Source of the DNA: Arthrobacter sp. ATA002
Lineage (GTDB): Bacteria > Actinomycetota > Actinomycetes > Actinomycetales > Micrococcaceae
Assembly: GCF_026898095.1 (NCBI RefSeq)
Contig: NZ_CP114015.1
Span: 3,224,001 to 3,288,000, forward strand
Length of the DNA stretch: 64,000 bases
Direction of reading: 5' to 3'
In this document: piece by piece, positions 44,330 to 54,035 of the stretch
Position numbering within the stretch: the stretch's first letter is position 1
Layout: each line of letters starts with the position of its first letter
The notes under the pieces: model-generated
Told to the model about the DNA's origin: nothing
The model's input: only the letters and a program-made list of their open reading frames with translations
The model's database searches: none
Translations under genes and position numbers: made by a program

Positions 44330-46120
44330 ATCCCTGCGCTCCCCTCGGGTTGGCGGCGGCCTGGAGCACCCCGGTGGCCGGATCACTGACGACCGAGGAC
44401 AGGCGCCCAAGGGCCCAGTCCCCGGCGCGGGTGACCCGGTGGCCGCGGGCTTCCAGGCCCTCGATGACGGCGTCCCCCAGCCGGTCCTCGACGACGGCGC
44501 CGCCGGGCGTCCAGGTCCGGGGGTAGAACGATCCGGGGATGGAGGTGGTGTGCAGGGCCGGGGCGTCCACCGCCTGCTGCGGAGAATATCCGCCAACGAG
44601 CGTGCGCAGCAGGTACAGCAGCTGCCACTGGTCCTGCTGGTCGCCGCCGGGCGAACCCAGGGCCGTGACCGCTTTGCCGTCCTTGAGCACCAGGGTGGGC
44701 GTCAGCGTGGTGCGGGGCCGCTTCCCCGCGGCCAGGGTGGACGGGGCGCCTTCTTCCAGCCACGTCATCTGCAGCCGGGATCCCAGGCAGAAGCCCAGTT
44801 CGGGGATGGTGGGCGAGGACTGCAGCCAGCCGCCCGACGGCGTCGCGGAGACCATGTTGCCCCACTGGTCCACCACGTCCACGTGGCAGGTGTCGCCGCG
44901 GGTCTCCCCGTGGGCATGACGGTGGGCTCCCCCACACCGGCGAAGGCATGCTGCCCGGCCAGCGCCGGCGCAAAGTACTCGGTCCGCAGCGGCGGAATGA
45001 AGGGCGTGTGTCCGGGGACGGTGCCGGGGCGGAATTCATGCGAGGCCCGGTCGGTGATCAGTGCGCGGCGGGTGGCGGCATATTCCTCGCTGAGCAGGTA
45101 ATCCATCGGGACATCGGCGTCGCCGTAGTACGCCTCCCGGTCCGCGATGGCCAATTTCTGCGCCTCCAGAATGGTGTGTGCGCCCAGCTCGGTGGAGGGG
45201 TCCAGGTACTCGTCGTCATACCCGGCCAGGATCGCCAGGGTTTGCAGCAGCGCCGGCCCCTGCCCCCAGGGGCCGGTCTTGGCGATGGTCCAGCCGCGGA
45301 ATTCATAGGTCAGGGCCGGCTCGTACGCCGCGGATGCCGATGCGAAGTCTTCCAGGGTCATGACCCCTGCGTGGTCGGCGCCGGAGGAGTGGCGGTGCGG
45401 GGCGGACAGGAAGTCCACCGCGGCACGCGCCACGAATCCTTCGCGCCACTCCCTGCGGGCGGCGTCAATCCGTTCCCCGCGGCTGTCCGCGGAGCTGCCC
45501 GCTGCCGCCAGCCGGTCCAGGACCGCTGCGTAGGCTTCGTTCCGGATGACGTCGCCGTCCGCCGGGATCCGTCCTTCGGGCATCCACTGCGCTGCCGAGG
45601 TGGGCCAGTGCTCCGCGAAGAGATCCGCCACGGAGGCAATGGTGGCGCCCACCCGGCCCACCACGGGATGCCCGTTGCGTGCGTATCCCGTGGCGAAGGC
45701 CAGGACATCGCCCAGTTCCCACGTTCCGTGGTCCCGCAGCAGCATCAGCCAGGCGTCCACGGCGGCCGGAACGGCGGCGGCCAGGGCGCCGGCCCCGGGA
45801 ACCAGTTCCAGTCCCTCGGAGCGGTAATGTTCCGGCGTCGCCCCGGCCGGAGCGGCGCCCTGCCCCATCAGGACCACCGGTTCGGACGGATTTCCGGCGG
45901 TGACGAAGACACCGGTCATGTCCCCGCCCGGCCCGTTCAGATGGGGTTCCACCACATGCAGGACGAAAGCTGCGGCCACGGCTGCGTCAAACGCGTTGCC
46001 GCCGCGTTCCAGCACCGCCTGAGAGGATGCTGTGGCCAGCCAGTGGGTGGACGCGCTCATGCCGAACGTGCCCTGCAGGGTGGGGCGGGTCGTAAAGGAA
46101 TCGGGTGCTGTGTAAGTCAT
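44313..46120 (-). CDS. Gamma-glutamyltransferase family enzyme (frameshifted in this sequence)
   Basis: From ATG 46120 the large subunit reads GNAFDAAVAAAFVLHVVEPHLNGPGGD and breaks at CCCC 44906-44909 (one base short). Restoring it gives ETRGDTCHVDVVDQWGN, containing the autocleavage/nucleophile Thr (about residue 405), then SATPSGGW, LGSRLQ and GSPGGDQQ of the small subunit. Corrected length is 602 residues. No signal peptide is seen, so it should be cytoplasmic. It would hydrolyse or transfer the gamma-glutamyl group of an imported compound such as glutathione. Confidence 0.88.
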
Positions 46121-46130
46121 GGCGCGGATG

Positions 46131-47033
46131 TCACTTTCGGCTGGAGTTGGTCGGATCAAGGGCGTCCCGCAGGGCGTCCCCAAAAAGGTTGAAGGAAAGG
46201 CAGATGGCCGCGATGGCGAGGCCAGGGAAGATGGCGGCGGTGGGCGAACGGAAGATGTACTGCTGGGCATCGGAGAGCATGATGCCCAGGCTCGGGGTGG
46301 GAGGCTGGATGCCCAGGCCGAGGAAGGACAGCAGCGCCTCCCCGATGACCGCCACCGGCATGATGACCGTTGCCTGCACAATAACGGCAGAGGCCGCGTT
46401 GGGCAGCACATGGCTGAAGATGATCCGCAGTCCGGAGGCATCCATCGTCTTGGCGCCGAGGACAAAATCGCTCTCCTTGATGCGGAGCGTTTCGCCCCGG
46501 ACCACCCGGATCATGGTGGGCACCTGGGCAATGCCCAGCGCCACGGCGGCGTTGGTGAGGCTCGGACCGCTGATGGCCGCCAGGGCCACGGCAATGATCA
46601 GGAAGGGAAAGGCCAAAGTCACGTCCGTGAGGCGGGAAATGATGCCGTCGAGCCAGCGCCAGTATCCGGCCAGCAGGCCCAGCGGAGTGCCAATCACCAC
46701 GGCGAGCGCCACGGACAGGGCGCCAACCTTCAGCGAAGCCTGGATTCCGTGGAGCAGCCGGGAAAAGATGTCCCGGCCCAGGTCATCGGTGCCCAGCAGG
46801 AATCCGACGGTGCCGGGCTTCTGGAACGGTGTCTCGAAGTGCACCTGGGTGGGGCTGTAGGGGGCCAGCACGGGAGCAAGGACCCCGGCAACGACGACGA
46901 GCGCCAGCAGGATTCCGCCCGTGAGGCCCAGGGGGTTGTGCAGGAGGGACCTGAGGACCCTGCCGCGCCCGGTGCCCAGCCCCCGGTCCGATCCGGGAGG
47001 GGTGGGCGGAAGGACGGTCTCGGTAACAGCCAT
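46131..47033 (-). CDS. ABC transporter permease (DppC/GsiD-like)
   Basis: 300 residues. After a cytoplasmic start it has six membrane segments, the motif GTDDLGRDIFSRLLHGIQASLKVG and the ATPase-contact loop DFVLGAKTMDASGLRII. It is the DppC-type half of the channel. Its ATG shares one base with the stop of the DppB-like gene, and gamma-glutamyltransferase follows ten bases later. Confidence 0.92.
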   Translation of the reverse strand: MAVTETVLPPTPPGSDRGLGTGRGRVLRSLLHNPLGLTGGILLALVVVAGVLAPVLAPYSPTQVHFETPFQKPGTVGFLLGTDDLGRDIFSRLLHGIQASLKVGALSVALAVVIGTPLGLLAGYWRWLDGIISRLTDVTLAFPFLIIAVALAAISGPSLTNAAVALGIAQVPTMIRVVRGETLRIKESDFVLGAKTMDASGLRIIFSHVLPNAASAVIVQATVIMPVAVIGEALLSFLGLGIQPPTPSLGIMLSDAQQYIFRSPTAAIFPGLAIAAICLSFNLFGDALRDALDPTNSSRK

Positions 47034-47984
47034 TAGTTGCTTCCTCCGACTCGGATGCGCGGGTTGATCAGGGAGTACAGGATGTCCACGGCCAGATTAA
47101 TCAGGATGTAGGAGACCGTGATGATCAGCACCACGGCCTGGATCACCGGGTAGTCCCGGGTGAAGACGGCGTCCAGCGTGAGCTTGCCGAACCCCGGCAG
47201 GGCGAAGATCCGCTCGGTCACTACGGCCCCGGAGATCAGCCCGCCCAGCTGCAGGCCCACAATGGTCACCACCACGATCAGGGAGTTGCGCAGCCCGTAG
47301 CGCAGCAGCACCTGCTCCGGCCCAGCCCCTTGGCGCGGGCGGTCCGGACGTAGTCGGTGTTCATGGTCTCGATCATGGACGCCCTGGTCTGGCGCATGAT
47401 GACGGCTGCCAGTCCGGTGCCCAGGATCAGCGCCGGCAGCGTCAGGTAGTAGATCCCGCGCAGCGGATCCTCGGTGATGTCCACATAGCCGGAGGCCGGG
47501 AACCAGCCAAGGGTTACGGCCAGGTAGAGGATGGCGAGGATGCCCAGCCAAAAGTTGGGAACGGACAGGCCCACCAGGGCAAAGCCGTTGGCGGCCCATT
47601 CCGGCCACCGGCCGCGGAAGCGCTCGGCGACGACACCGAAGAGGATGCCCACGACCACGGCCACCACAATGGCGTAGGCGGACAGCCACAGGGTGACGGG
47701 CAGCGTGGTGGCAATCAGGTCGGTCACGGGCGTGCCGGTGCGTGTGGAGGTGCCGAAATCGCCGCGGAACATGTTGCCGATGAATTTCAGGTACTGGGTG
47801 ATGACTGATTCGTTCAGCCCCAGCTGCTCACGGACGGCCTCCACCTGCTCGGGGGTGGCTTCCTCCCCCGCCATGGCCAGGGCGGGGTCCCCGGGAGCTG
47901 GCGGACGCCAAAGAAGATCACCAGCGAGGCCAGCACCAGGGTCAGCGCCGACTGCCACAGGCGGGTGCCTAGATAGCGCAGCAT
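47033..47984 (-). CDS. ABC transporter permease (DppB/GsiC-like, two frameshifts)
   Basis: From ATG 47984 (MLRYLGTRLW) the frame breaks at CCCC 47889-47892 (one base short: RQLPGDPALAMAGEE expected) and at GG 47319-47320 (one short: RAKGLGPEQVLLRYG expected). The rest reads to 47033 as LRNSLIVVVTIVGLQLGG. Corrected length is 317 residues with six helices. It is the DppB-type half of the channel and lies two bases after the binding-protein gene. Confidence 0.88.
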
Positions 47985-47986
47985 GC

Positions 47987-49654
47987 TCAGCCCTCCTCTT
48001 CCACGAAGGCCGCTGTGCCCAGCCGGACCACGCCGTCGGGATAGGTTGCCACTCCGGCAACATCCTTGGTGTAGCCCGTCAGGCTCCGGACCCGGTACAG
48101 GTACAGAATGGGGTTGTCGAGGTGCACCTGCTCCACCACTTGTCCGTAGAGTTCGGCCCGGACGTCAGGATCAGTGGACTGGGCGGCCCCGGTCAGCAGC
48201 CGGTCCACCTCGGGGTTGGAGTAGCCGGAGTAATTATTGCCGCCGCCGGTCTTCAGGAAGTTGGACATGTTGCCGTGCGGATCGATGCGGCCGGACCAGC
48301 CCAGCTGCAGGGCTTCGAAGTCGCCGCGGGTCTGCACGTCCAGCAGGGTGGAGTACTCCACCGGGCGGATGGTGAGGTCAAAGCCGCCTTCGGACACCGC
48401 CGCCTGCAGCGCCTGGGCGTAGCGCAGCGTGTCCGGCGAGTTGGTGACCTGCATGGTGATGGGGAACGGCACCGGCGCCCCGGTGGATTCCAGCAGGGCC
48501 CGCGCGGCCTCCGGATCAAAGTCCACGCAGTCTTCGCTGAGGTCGGAAGCATAGGGGCTGTCCGGCGATATCGGCGAGCAGGCCGGCTCGTACCAGCTGT
48601 TGAAGACGGTGTTGACCAGCGCCTCACGGTCAATGGACATGGACAGCGCGCGGCGGATGTCCGCTTCACGGGCCAGCGGCGTGCCGAGGTCACCGGGCGG
48701 TTCTCCGGTGCCGTCCACGTTGCCGATGTTCACTGTCATGGCCTGGTAGCCCAGCGAACCGGTCTGGAGGACACCGAGTCCTTCCTCCTGGACCAGCGCA
48801 TCCACATCCTGGGGTGAAATGGTGTCAGCCACCTGCACGTCACCGGAGCGCAGGTTAGCCGCGCGGATGTTGGCGTCCGTCATGATCCGGTAGGTGATGC
48901 TGTCCAGATGGACGGAGCCGGCGTCGTAATACAGCGGGTCCCGTTCCACTGATATGGACGTCTGGGGCACCCGTTCCTTGAACTTGAAGGGGCCCACGCA
49001 GACCGGATGGTCGCCGAAGGTGTCCCCGGCCTGCTCCAAGGCGGCGGGTGAGAGCATCATCCCGGCGCGGTCGGCGAGGGCTGCGGTCAGCGGGGCGAAG
49101 GGTGTTTCATAGGCGATCTCCAGCAGGAACTCGCCGGCAGCGGTTATGCCGGTGATTGGCCCCAGCTCGCCCCTGCGGGTGGAGCCCTCCAGCGTCAGGT
49201 GCCGTTCCAGGGTCGTCTTCGCGGCCTCGGCGTTGAAGGGGCTCCCGTCCGCGAAGACGGCGTCCGTCCGCAGCGGGATCCTCACGGTCAGTCCGTCCGC
49301 GGAAATCTCCGGAAGCCCGGTTGCCAGCTGCGGGGCCAGCTGGCCGTCCGCATCAATGTCGTAGAGCTTCTGGCACATGGTCTGCATGACGTAGCGCGTG
49401 TACAGCGAGGATGAGGTGGTGGGGTCCAGGCGGTCGGGTTCAGCCGAAAGGGCCATGACCAGGTCTCCGCCTTCAATAACCGTTTTTCCCTCCAGCTCGG
49501 CGGCAGGAACATTCTGGCGCTCCGGAGCGGGTTCGAGGGCTTGAATCGGGGCGCACGAGGCCAGCAGCAGCACTGCTGCGGAGCCGGCGGCAACCGCCGT
49601 GACTGCGGACAGGCCCCGGCCCGGCGGTCGATGTGCGGTACGAAAAGGTGCCAT
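47987..49654 (-). CDS. ABC substrate-binding lipoprotein (SBP family 5), second importer
   Basis: 555 residues from ATG 49654 (AAGGAT upstream); an upstream TTG at 49693 would lie inside a repeat that looks regulatory. The signal peptide ends in the lipobox LLLASCAP. The mature part has LATGLPEISADGLTVRIPLR, VCVGPFKFKERVP and YYDAGSVHLDSITYRI, as in peptide/glutathione-binding proteins of family 5. It is the first gene of the operon. Confidence 0.92.
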   Translation of the reverse strand: MAPFRTAHRPPGRGLSAVTAVAAGSAAVLLLASCAPIQALEPAPERQNVPAAELEGKTVIEGGDLVMALSAEPDRLDPTTSSSLYTRYVMQTMCQKLYDIDADGQLAPQLATGLPEISADGLTVRIPLRTDAVFADGSPFNAEAAKTTLERHLTLEGSTRRGELGPITGITAAGEFLLEIAYETPFAPLTAALADRAGMMLSPAALEQAGDTFGDHPVCVGPFKFKERVPQTSISVERDPLYYDAGSVHLDSITYRIMTDANIRAANLRSGDVQVADTISPQDVDALVQEEGLGVLQTGSLGYQAMTVNIGNVDGTGEPPGDLGTPLAREADIRRALSMSIDREALVNTVFNSWYEPACSPISPDSPYASDLSEDCVDFDPEAARALLESTGAPVPFPITMQVTNSPDTLRYAQALQAAVSEGGFDLTIRPVEYSTLLDVQTRGDFEALQLGWSGRIDPHGNMSNFLKTGGGNNYSGYSNPEVDRLLTGAAQSTDPDVRAELYGQVVEQVHLDNPILYLYRVRSLTGYTKDVAGVATYPDGVVRLGTAAFVEEEG

Positions 49655-49683
49655 GGGGATCCTTGATTCTCGGGAGTCCGGCT

Positions 49684-49723
49684 TTGAATACAATCGAAGC
49701 TACACCCACAAGTTCGTATACAG
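49684..49723. promoter_or_regulatory. Pair of GntR-like operator repeats upstream of the second importer operon
   Basis: On the minus strand TTGTATTCAA (49693-49684) and CTGTATACGA (49723-49714) are imperfect palindromes of the TTGTATACAA form used by several FCD-type GntR regulators. Their starts are exactly 30 bases apart, three DNA turns. The operon encodes such a regulator as its last gene. Confidence 0.45.
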
Positions 49724-49771
49724 TTACCGGCATCACACTTTATTAAGCGGAATTTTAAGGAGTTGCCCAGC

Positions 49772-50488
49772 GTGAAGCGTTTGAATGCGGTGCCCACCGA
49801 TCGGGTCCATCTTTGGCTGATGCTGGCACTGACCTTCTCCACCGGAGTGGTGGACGCCGTGGGCTATCTGGGACTGGACCGGGTCTTCACCGGCAATATG
49901 ACGGGAAACGTCGTCCTCCTGGGCATGGCCTTCGCCGGCGGGGCGGACCTGCCGATCCTGCGGCCCGCGCTGGCCCTGGTGTTCTTCATGCTCGGCGCGG
50001 CCCTGGCCGGACGGATGCTGCGCAAGGGCCCGGATGGCTGGTCCTGGCACACCTCCGTTGCGCTGACAGTCGTGGCAGCCGGTCTCACTGCGCTCGCCGT
50101 GTTCGTGGCGGTGGCGGATGTCCGGGGCAATGAAATCCTGGGCAGCCTCACCACCTCCACCATGGCCGCGGTCATGGGGGTGCAGGCGGCCACCGCGAAG
50201 CGGCTGAAGGTTGCTGAAATCACCACCGTCGTCGTCACCTCCACCATCACCGGCCTGGCCGCGGACTCCAAGCTGGCCGGCGGCGGCAGCCAGTACTGGC
50301 AGCGGCGGGCCCTGGCCGTGGCGCTGATCCTGCTCGGCGCACTTGCGGGTGCGGCGGCCCTGAAGGTCGATCTGTGGCTGGGCCTGGCGATCTCCGCCGC
50401 GATTTCCATCGCGGTGGCAGTGGCCGGCTACGTCCGGCATCACCGCGAGCGCGGGGCGGACGCCGCGGCGGCTCCGGAGGCCGGCTGA
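49772..50488 (+). CDS. YoaK/DUF1275 family membrane protein
   Basis: 238 residues from GTG 49772, with AAGGAG at a suitable distance (TTG 49763 is too close to it). It has six hydrophobic segments and the family motifs TFSTGVVDAVGYLGLDRVFTGNMTGNVV near the start and TTSTMAAVMGVQAATAKRL in the middle. Function is unknown; transport is usually assumed. It is divergent from the importer operon. Confidence 0.87.
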   Translation: MKRLNAVPTDRVHLWLMLALTFSTGVVDAVGYLGLDRVFTGNMTGNVVLLGMAFAGGADLPILRPALALVFFMLGAALAGRMLRKGPDGWSWHTSVALTVVAAGLTALAVFVAVADVRGNEILGSLTTSTMAAVMGVQAATAKRLKVAEITTVVVTSTITGLAADSKLAGGGSQYWQRRALAVALILLGALAGAAALKVDLWLGLAISAAISIAVAVAGYVRHHRERGADAAAAPEAG

Positions 50489-50538
50489 ACCGGCCGCCGG
50501 TGGTGCCGGGGCGGCCGGTCCTGCCTTAAGGTTGATCC

Positions 50539-51093
50539 ATGCCCGCACAGGATGTTGCCGATTGGACGCCGGTCCACACCGACCGGCTGATGCTGCGGAG
50601 GCCGGAGGGAACCGACGAAGCCGCGGCTCTGGACCTGCACACCGACCCGCGGACGAATGTGCACCACCCGGCCCCGCACACCGTTACCCGGGCGTCCTCG
50701 GCCCGGATCTTCCATGAGATCGGACTGCACTGGTACCGCCACGGCTTTGGCGTCTGGGCCGTGTCCACCCGCGAGGATCCGCAGACGCTGATCGGTTTCA
50801 CCGGGCTGTCCCACCGGCTCGTCCAGTCCCGGCCCGCCCTGAACCTGTACTACCGGTATCTGCCAGAGGCCTGGGGCCGCGGCTATGCCACGGAGGGCGC
50901 CCGGGAAGCCGTCCGGCTGGCGGACCGGCTGCTGCCGGGGCTGCCCGTAATTGCCTACACCACGGTGGACAACATCGGCTCCCAGCACACGGCGCTGGCC
51001 GCGGGACTGATCCGGCGCGCAGACCTCGACGTCGACCGGGGCACCCACGTGGACGTGTACCTGGCCCGCGGCTGGTACACCGACCCCGCCTGA
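50539..51093 (+). CDS. GNAT-family N-acetyltransferase (RimJ/RimL type)
   Basis: 184 residues with the start TDRLMLRRPEGTDEAAALDLH and the acetyl-CoA motif AWGRGYATEGAREAVRLA (about 113-130). The type acetylates N-terminal or side-chain amines of proteins or small molecules. The target is unknown. Confidence 0.85.
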   Translation: MPAQDVADWTPVHTDRLMLRRPEGTDEAAALDLHTDPRTNVHHPAPHTVTRASSARIFHEIGLHWYRHGFGVWAVSTREDPQTLIGFTGLSHRLVQSRPALNLYYRYLPEAWGRGYATEGAREAVRLADRLLPGLPVIAYTTVDNIGSQHTALAAGLIRRADLDVDRGTHVDVYLARGWYTDPA

Positions 51094-51262
51094 CCTCCCG
51101 CCGGCGCTCCGTTTCCCGCCGGCGTCAAGGCCGGATCCGGAACAGCAGGTATTTCACCGGTTGTTGGCGCCGGTGCCGCGGAAGCGTCCTACGCTGATTC
51201 TGGGCGTCTCCGCTGAGTGGCGGACGCGCCCGCACCGCTGTCCGGCTCGACCGGAGGTAACC

Positions 51263-52999
51263 ATGGAAAGCTTCACCCCCTCAACCGACGCGGTGGCCAA
51301 CAGCATCACGTTGTCCGCGCTGCTCGCCCTCGTCCCCCTGCTCGTGTTTTTCCTGCTGCTTGCCGTGGCCAAGACCAAGGCCTACGTTGCCGGAGCCTGG
51401 GCCCTGCTGGCCGCCCTGGTCATTGCGGTCCTGGGCTTCGGCATGCCTGCGGGACTGGCCCTGCTTTCAGCCACACAGGGCGCGGCGTTCGGCCTGTTTC
51501 CGGTGGTTTGGATCATTGTGATGGCAGTGTGGCTGTACCAGGTCACCGTGCTCAGCGGGCGCTTCGAAGACCTGCGCCGGGTGTTCGACGCCGTCGGGGG
51601 CGGAGACCTTCGCGTCCAGGCCATCCTGGTGGCCTTTTGTTTCGGCGGACTGCTCGAAGCCCTGGCCGGATTCGGCGCCCCGGTGGCCATTACCGTGACC
51701 ATGCTGCTGGCCCTGGGCATCGCGCCGGTGCGGGCCGCCACCGCGGTCCTGGTGGCCAACACCGCCCCGGTCGCGTTCGGAGCGCTCGCCATTCCCATTA
51801 CGACGGCGGCCAACCTGACCAGCTACACGGGCGAGGAAATCGCTTCCGTGGTGGGACGGCAGACGCCGCTGCTGGCCTTCTTCATCCCGCTGGTGCTGCT
51901 GTTCATCCTGGACGGGGCCCGGGGCGTCAGGGACTGCTGGCCGGTGGCCCTGTTTACCGGCGTCGTCTTCTCCATTGCGCAGTTCCTGTGTTCGAATTAC
52001 TTTTCCTACGAACTCACCGATATTGTGGCCTCGCTCGTGGCCATGGTTGCGGCAGTGGGGTTCCTGCGGGTCTGGCATCCGCGCAACGGGGCGGAGGCCG
52101 GCGCCCGGATGAACGGCGAGCTCGCTGCGGCCCGCGCTTCGGGCTGGACGCCGTCCGGGTCCGGCTCCTCCGATATCGGCACGGCTGAGACCGATACCGC
52201 GGCGGACCGCCTCACCCCCGGCCGGGCGTGGATGGCGCTGTTTCCCTATGTCCTGGTGATCGTCGTCTTCGGAGTGGTGAATCTGTGGCGGTGGGGCGTG
52301 GACGTTCCCGAAACCCTGGCCAAAACCAACATCGAGATTCCCTGGCCGGTGCTTCACGACGCGCTCCTGGACAGCAGCGGGCAGCGGCAGTCCTCCACGA
52401 TTTACAACCTGGACTGGCTCATCAGCCCCGGCACGCTCCTGCTGATCAGCGGACTCATCGTCGCACTGGTCTACTCCCGGTTTAACGACGGCGGCCGGTA
52501 TCCACTGGCCGTGGGGACCGCGGTCGCCGAGATCGGCCGGACCGCTGTCCGGATGCGGTCGGCAGCCCTGACCATCCTCGCCGTGCTGGCACTTGCCTAC
52601 GTCATGAACTTTTCCGGACAGACAGTATCCATTGGTACGTGGCTTGCCGGGACCGGCGCCTTCTTTGCCTTCCTGTCCCCCGTGCTGGGCTGGATCGGCA
52701 CCGCCGTGACCGGATCGGACACTTCGGCCAACGCCTTGTTCGCAAGGCTGCAGGAAACGGCCGGCGCCCAGGCCGGAATCGATCCGAAGCTGATGGTGGC
52801 AGCCAATACCGGCGGCGGCGTGATGGGCAAACTGATCAGTCCGCAGAACCTGGCCATTGGCGCCGCCGCCGTGAACATGAGCGGGCAGGAGTCCGTCCTG
52901 TTCCGCAAGGTCCTGGGCTGGAGCGTTGGGCTGCTGCTGATCCTGTGCGTGCTCGTTTTCCTGCAGTCCACGCCGGTGCTGGGCTGGATGCTTCCGTAG
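51263..52999 (+). CDS. lctP: L-lactate permease (LctP family)
   Basis: 578 residues from ATG 51263 with GGAGG upstream; the frame opens earlier but without a site. It has 12-14 membrane segments and the family blocks GGLLEALAGFGAPVAIT, NTAPVAFGALAIPI and the C-terminal VAANTGGGVMGKLISPQNLAIG. It imports lactate or glycolate with protons. ldh is in the same window about 11 kb away but not in the same operon. Confidence 0.93.
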   Translation: MESFTPSTDAVANSITLSALLALVPLLVFFLLLAVAKTKAYVAGAWALLAALVIAVLGFGMPAGLALLSATQGAAFGLFPVVWIIVMAVWLYQVTVLSGRFEDLRRVFDAVGGGDLRVQAILVAFCFGGLLEALAGFGAPVAITVTMLLALGIAPVRAATAVLVANTAPVAFGALAIPITTAANLTSYTGEEIASVVGRQTPLLAFFIPLVLLFILDGARGVRDCWPVALFTGVVFSIAQFLCSNYFSYELTDIVASLVAMVAAVGFLRVWHPRNGAEAGARMNGELAAARASGWTPSGSGSSDIGTAETDTAADRLTPGRAWMALFPYVLVIVVFGVVNLWRWGVDVPETLAKTNIEIPWPVLHDALLDSSGQRQSSTIYNLDWLISPGTLLLISGLIVALVYSRFNDGGRYPLAVGTAVAEIGRTAVRMRSAALTILAVLALAYVMNFSGQTVSIGTWLAGTGAFFAFLSPVLGWIGTAVTGSDTSANALFARLQETAGAQAGIDPKLMVAANTGGGVMGKLISPQNLAIGAAAVNMSGQESVLFRKVLGWSVGLLLILCVLVFLQSTPVLGWMLP

Positions 53000-53003
53000 C
53001 CCC

Positions 53004-53886
53004 GTGCCGGTTCTCCGCCGCCGGGTCCGTGTCCGTCCCGCAGCCATCCGGTTAGCCGCAGCCGCCGCCGCAGGGGCCGCGGCCGCCGCGGCCGCCGTCG
53101 CCGTTTTCCGGCTCAGCCCCTGGCCCTCGGTGCTGCTGATCCGTGCCGTCTTCTACTGCGGCGCCCGGCAGCTGGCCGCCCTGATGCGCCCGCACGCCCC
53201 GCACCGCGGGGTGGCAGTTTACCGGGGGCTGCGGTATCCCGCGCCCGGCGGCCGGACCCAGCGGCTGGACGTCTTCCTTCCTGCGGATGCCGGGGCCCCG
53301 GTGCCGCTGGTGGTGTGGCTGCATGGAGGTGCCTGGCTGTCGGGCAGCCGGCACGACGTCGAGCCCTACCTTCGGCTGCTGGCCGGCAGCGGCTTCGCAG
53401 CTGCCGGCGTGGATTACACCGTCTCACCGCGGGGTATCTATCCGATGGCCCTTCAGGAAGCTGCCGCTGCGGTGGGCTACCTCCGGCGGCACGCGGCTGA
53501 GCTGGGACTGGATCCGCACCGCGTGGTGCTGGCCGGGGACTCCGCCGGCGCGCAGCTGGCAGCACAGCTCGCCGTGCTGGCCACCAACCCGGAGTACGCC
53601 CGGCTGACCGGGCTGGAACCCCCACTGGACCCGCCGGACCTGCGCGGGGTGATCCTGCACTGCGGGGTGTACGACCTCCAGGCGCTGGCCGGGCTGCGCG
53701 GCATCCCCGGCTGGGGGTTCAGAACCGCACTGTGGGCCTACACCGGCGGCCGCAACTGGGCCCACACTCCGGCCGGCCCTGCCGCACGAGTATCAGTTCC
53801 ACTCAAACCGTTCCGAAGCACGGGCGGCCCTCGCCGAAACGCTGGCCTTCCTGCAGGCAGTGTGCCGAACTGACACAGCCCCGTAA
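53004..53886 (+). pseudogene. Broken alpha/beta-hydrolase (esterase) with an internal deletion
   Basis: The N-terminal part is a good BD-FAE/esterase-like hydrolase: a hydrophobic anchor (about 10-35), oxyanion motif VVWLHGGAWLSGSRHD and nucleophile in VLAGDSAGAQLAAQL. After RNWAHTP (about 53770) the sequence jumps to PALPHEYQFHSNRSEARAAL in another frame, the normal C-terminal end of such enzymes, stopping at TAA 53884-53886. About 60-70 residues that normally hold the catalytic Asp are absent. The short repeat CCGGCC at the junction could have mediated the deletion. As written the open frame ends at 53873. Confidence 0.72.
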
Positions 53887-54035
53887 AACGCGTGAAACAA
53901 AAGAAATACCAGGGAAATGAAATTCATCAAAACATGAAACATCAGTCACCTAAATTGAGGAAACCGGCCCAACAAGAGGCCCGTTGAAACGTCTGCGCCG
54001 CTGGTTCGGCGCAGCCCTCATGAATAAGGTGCGCA

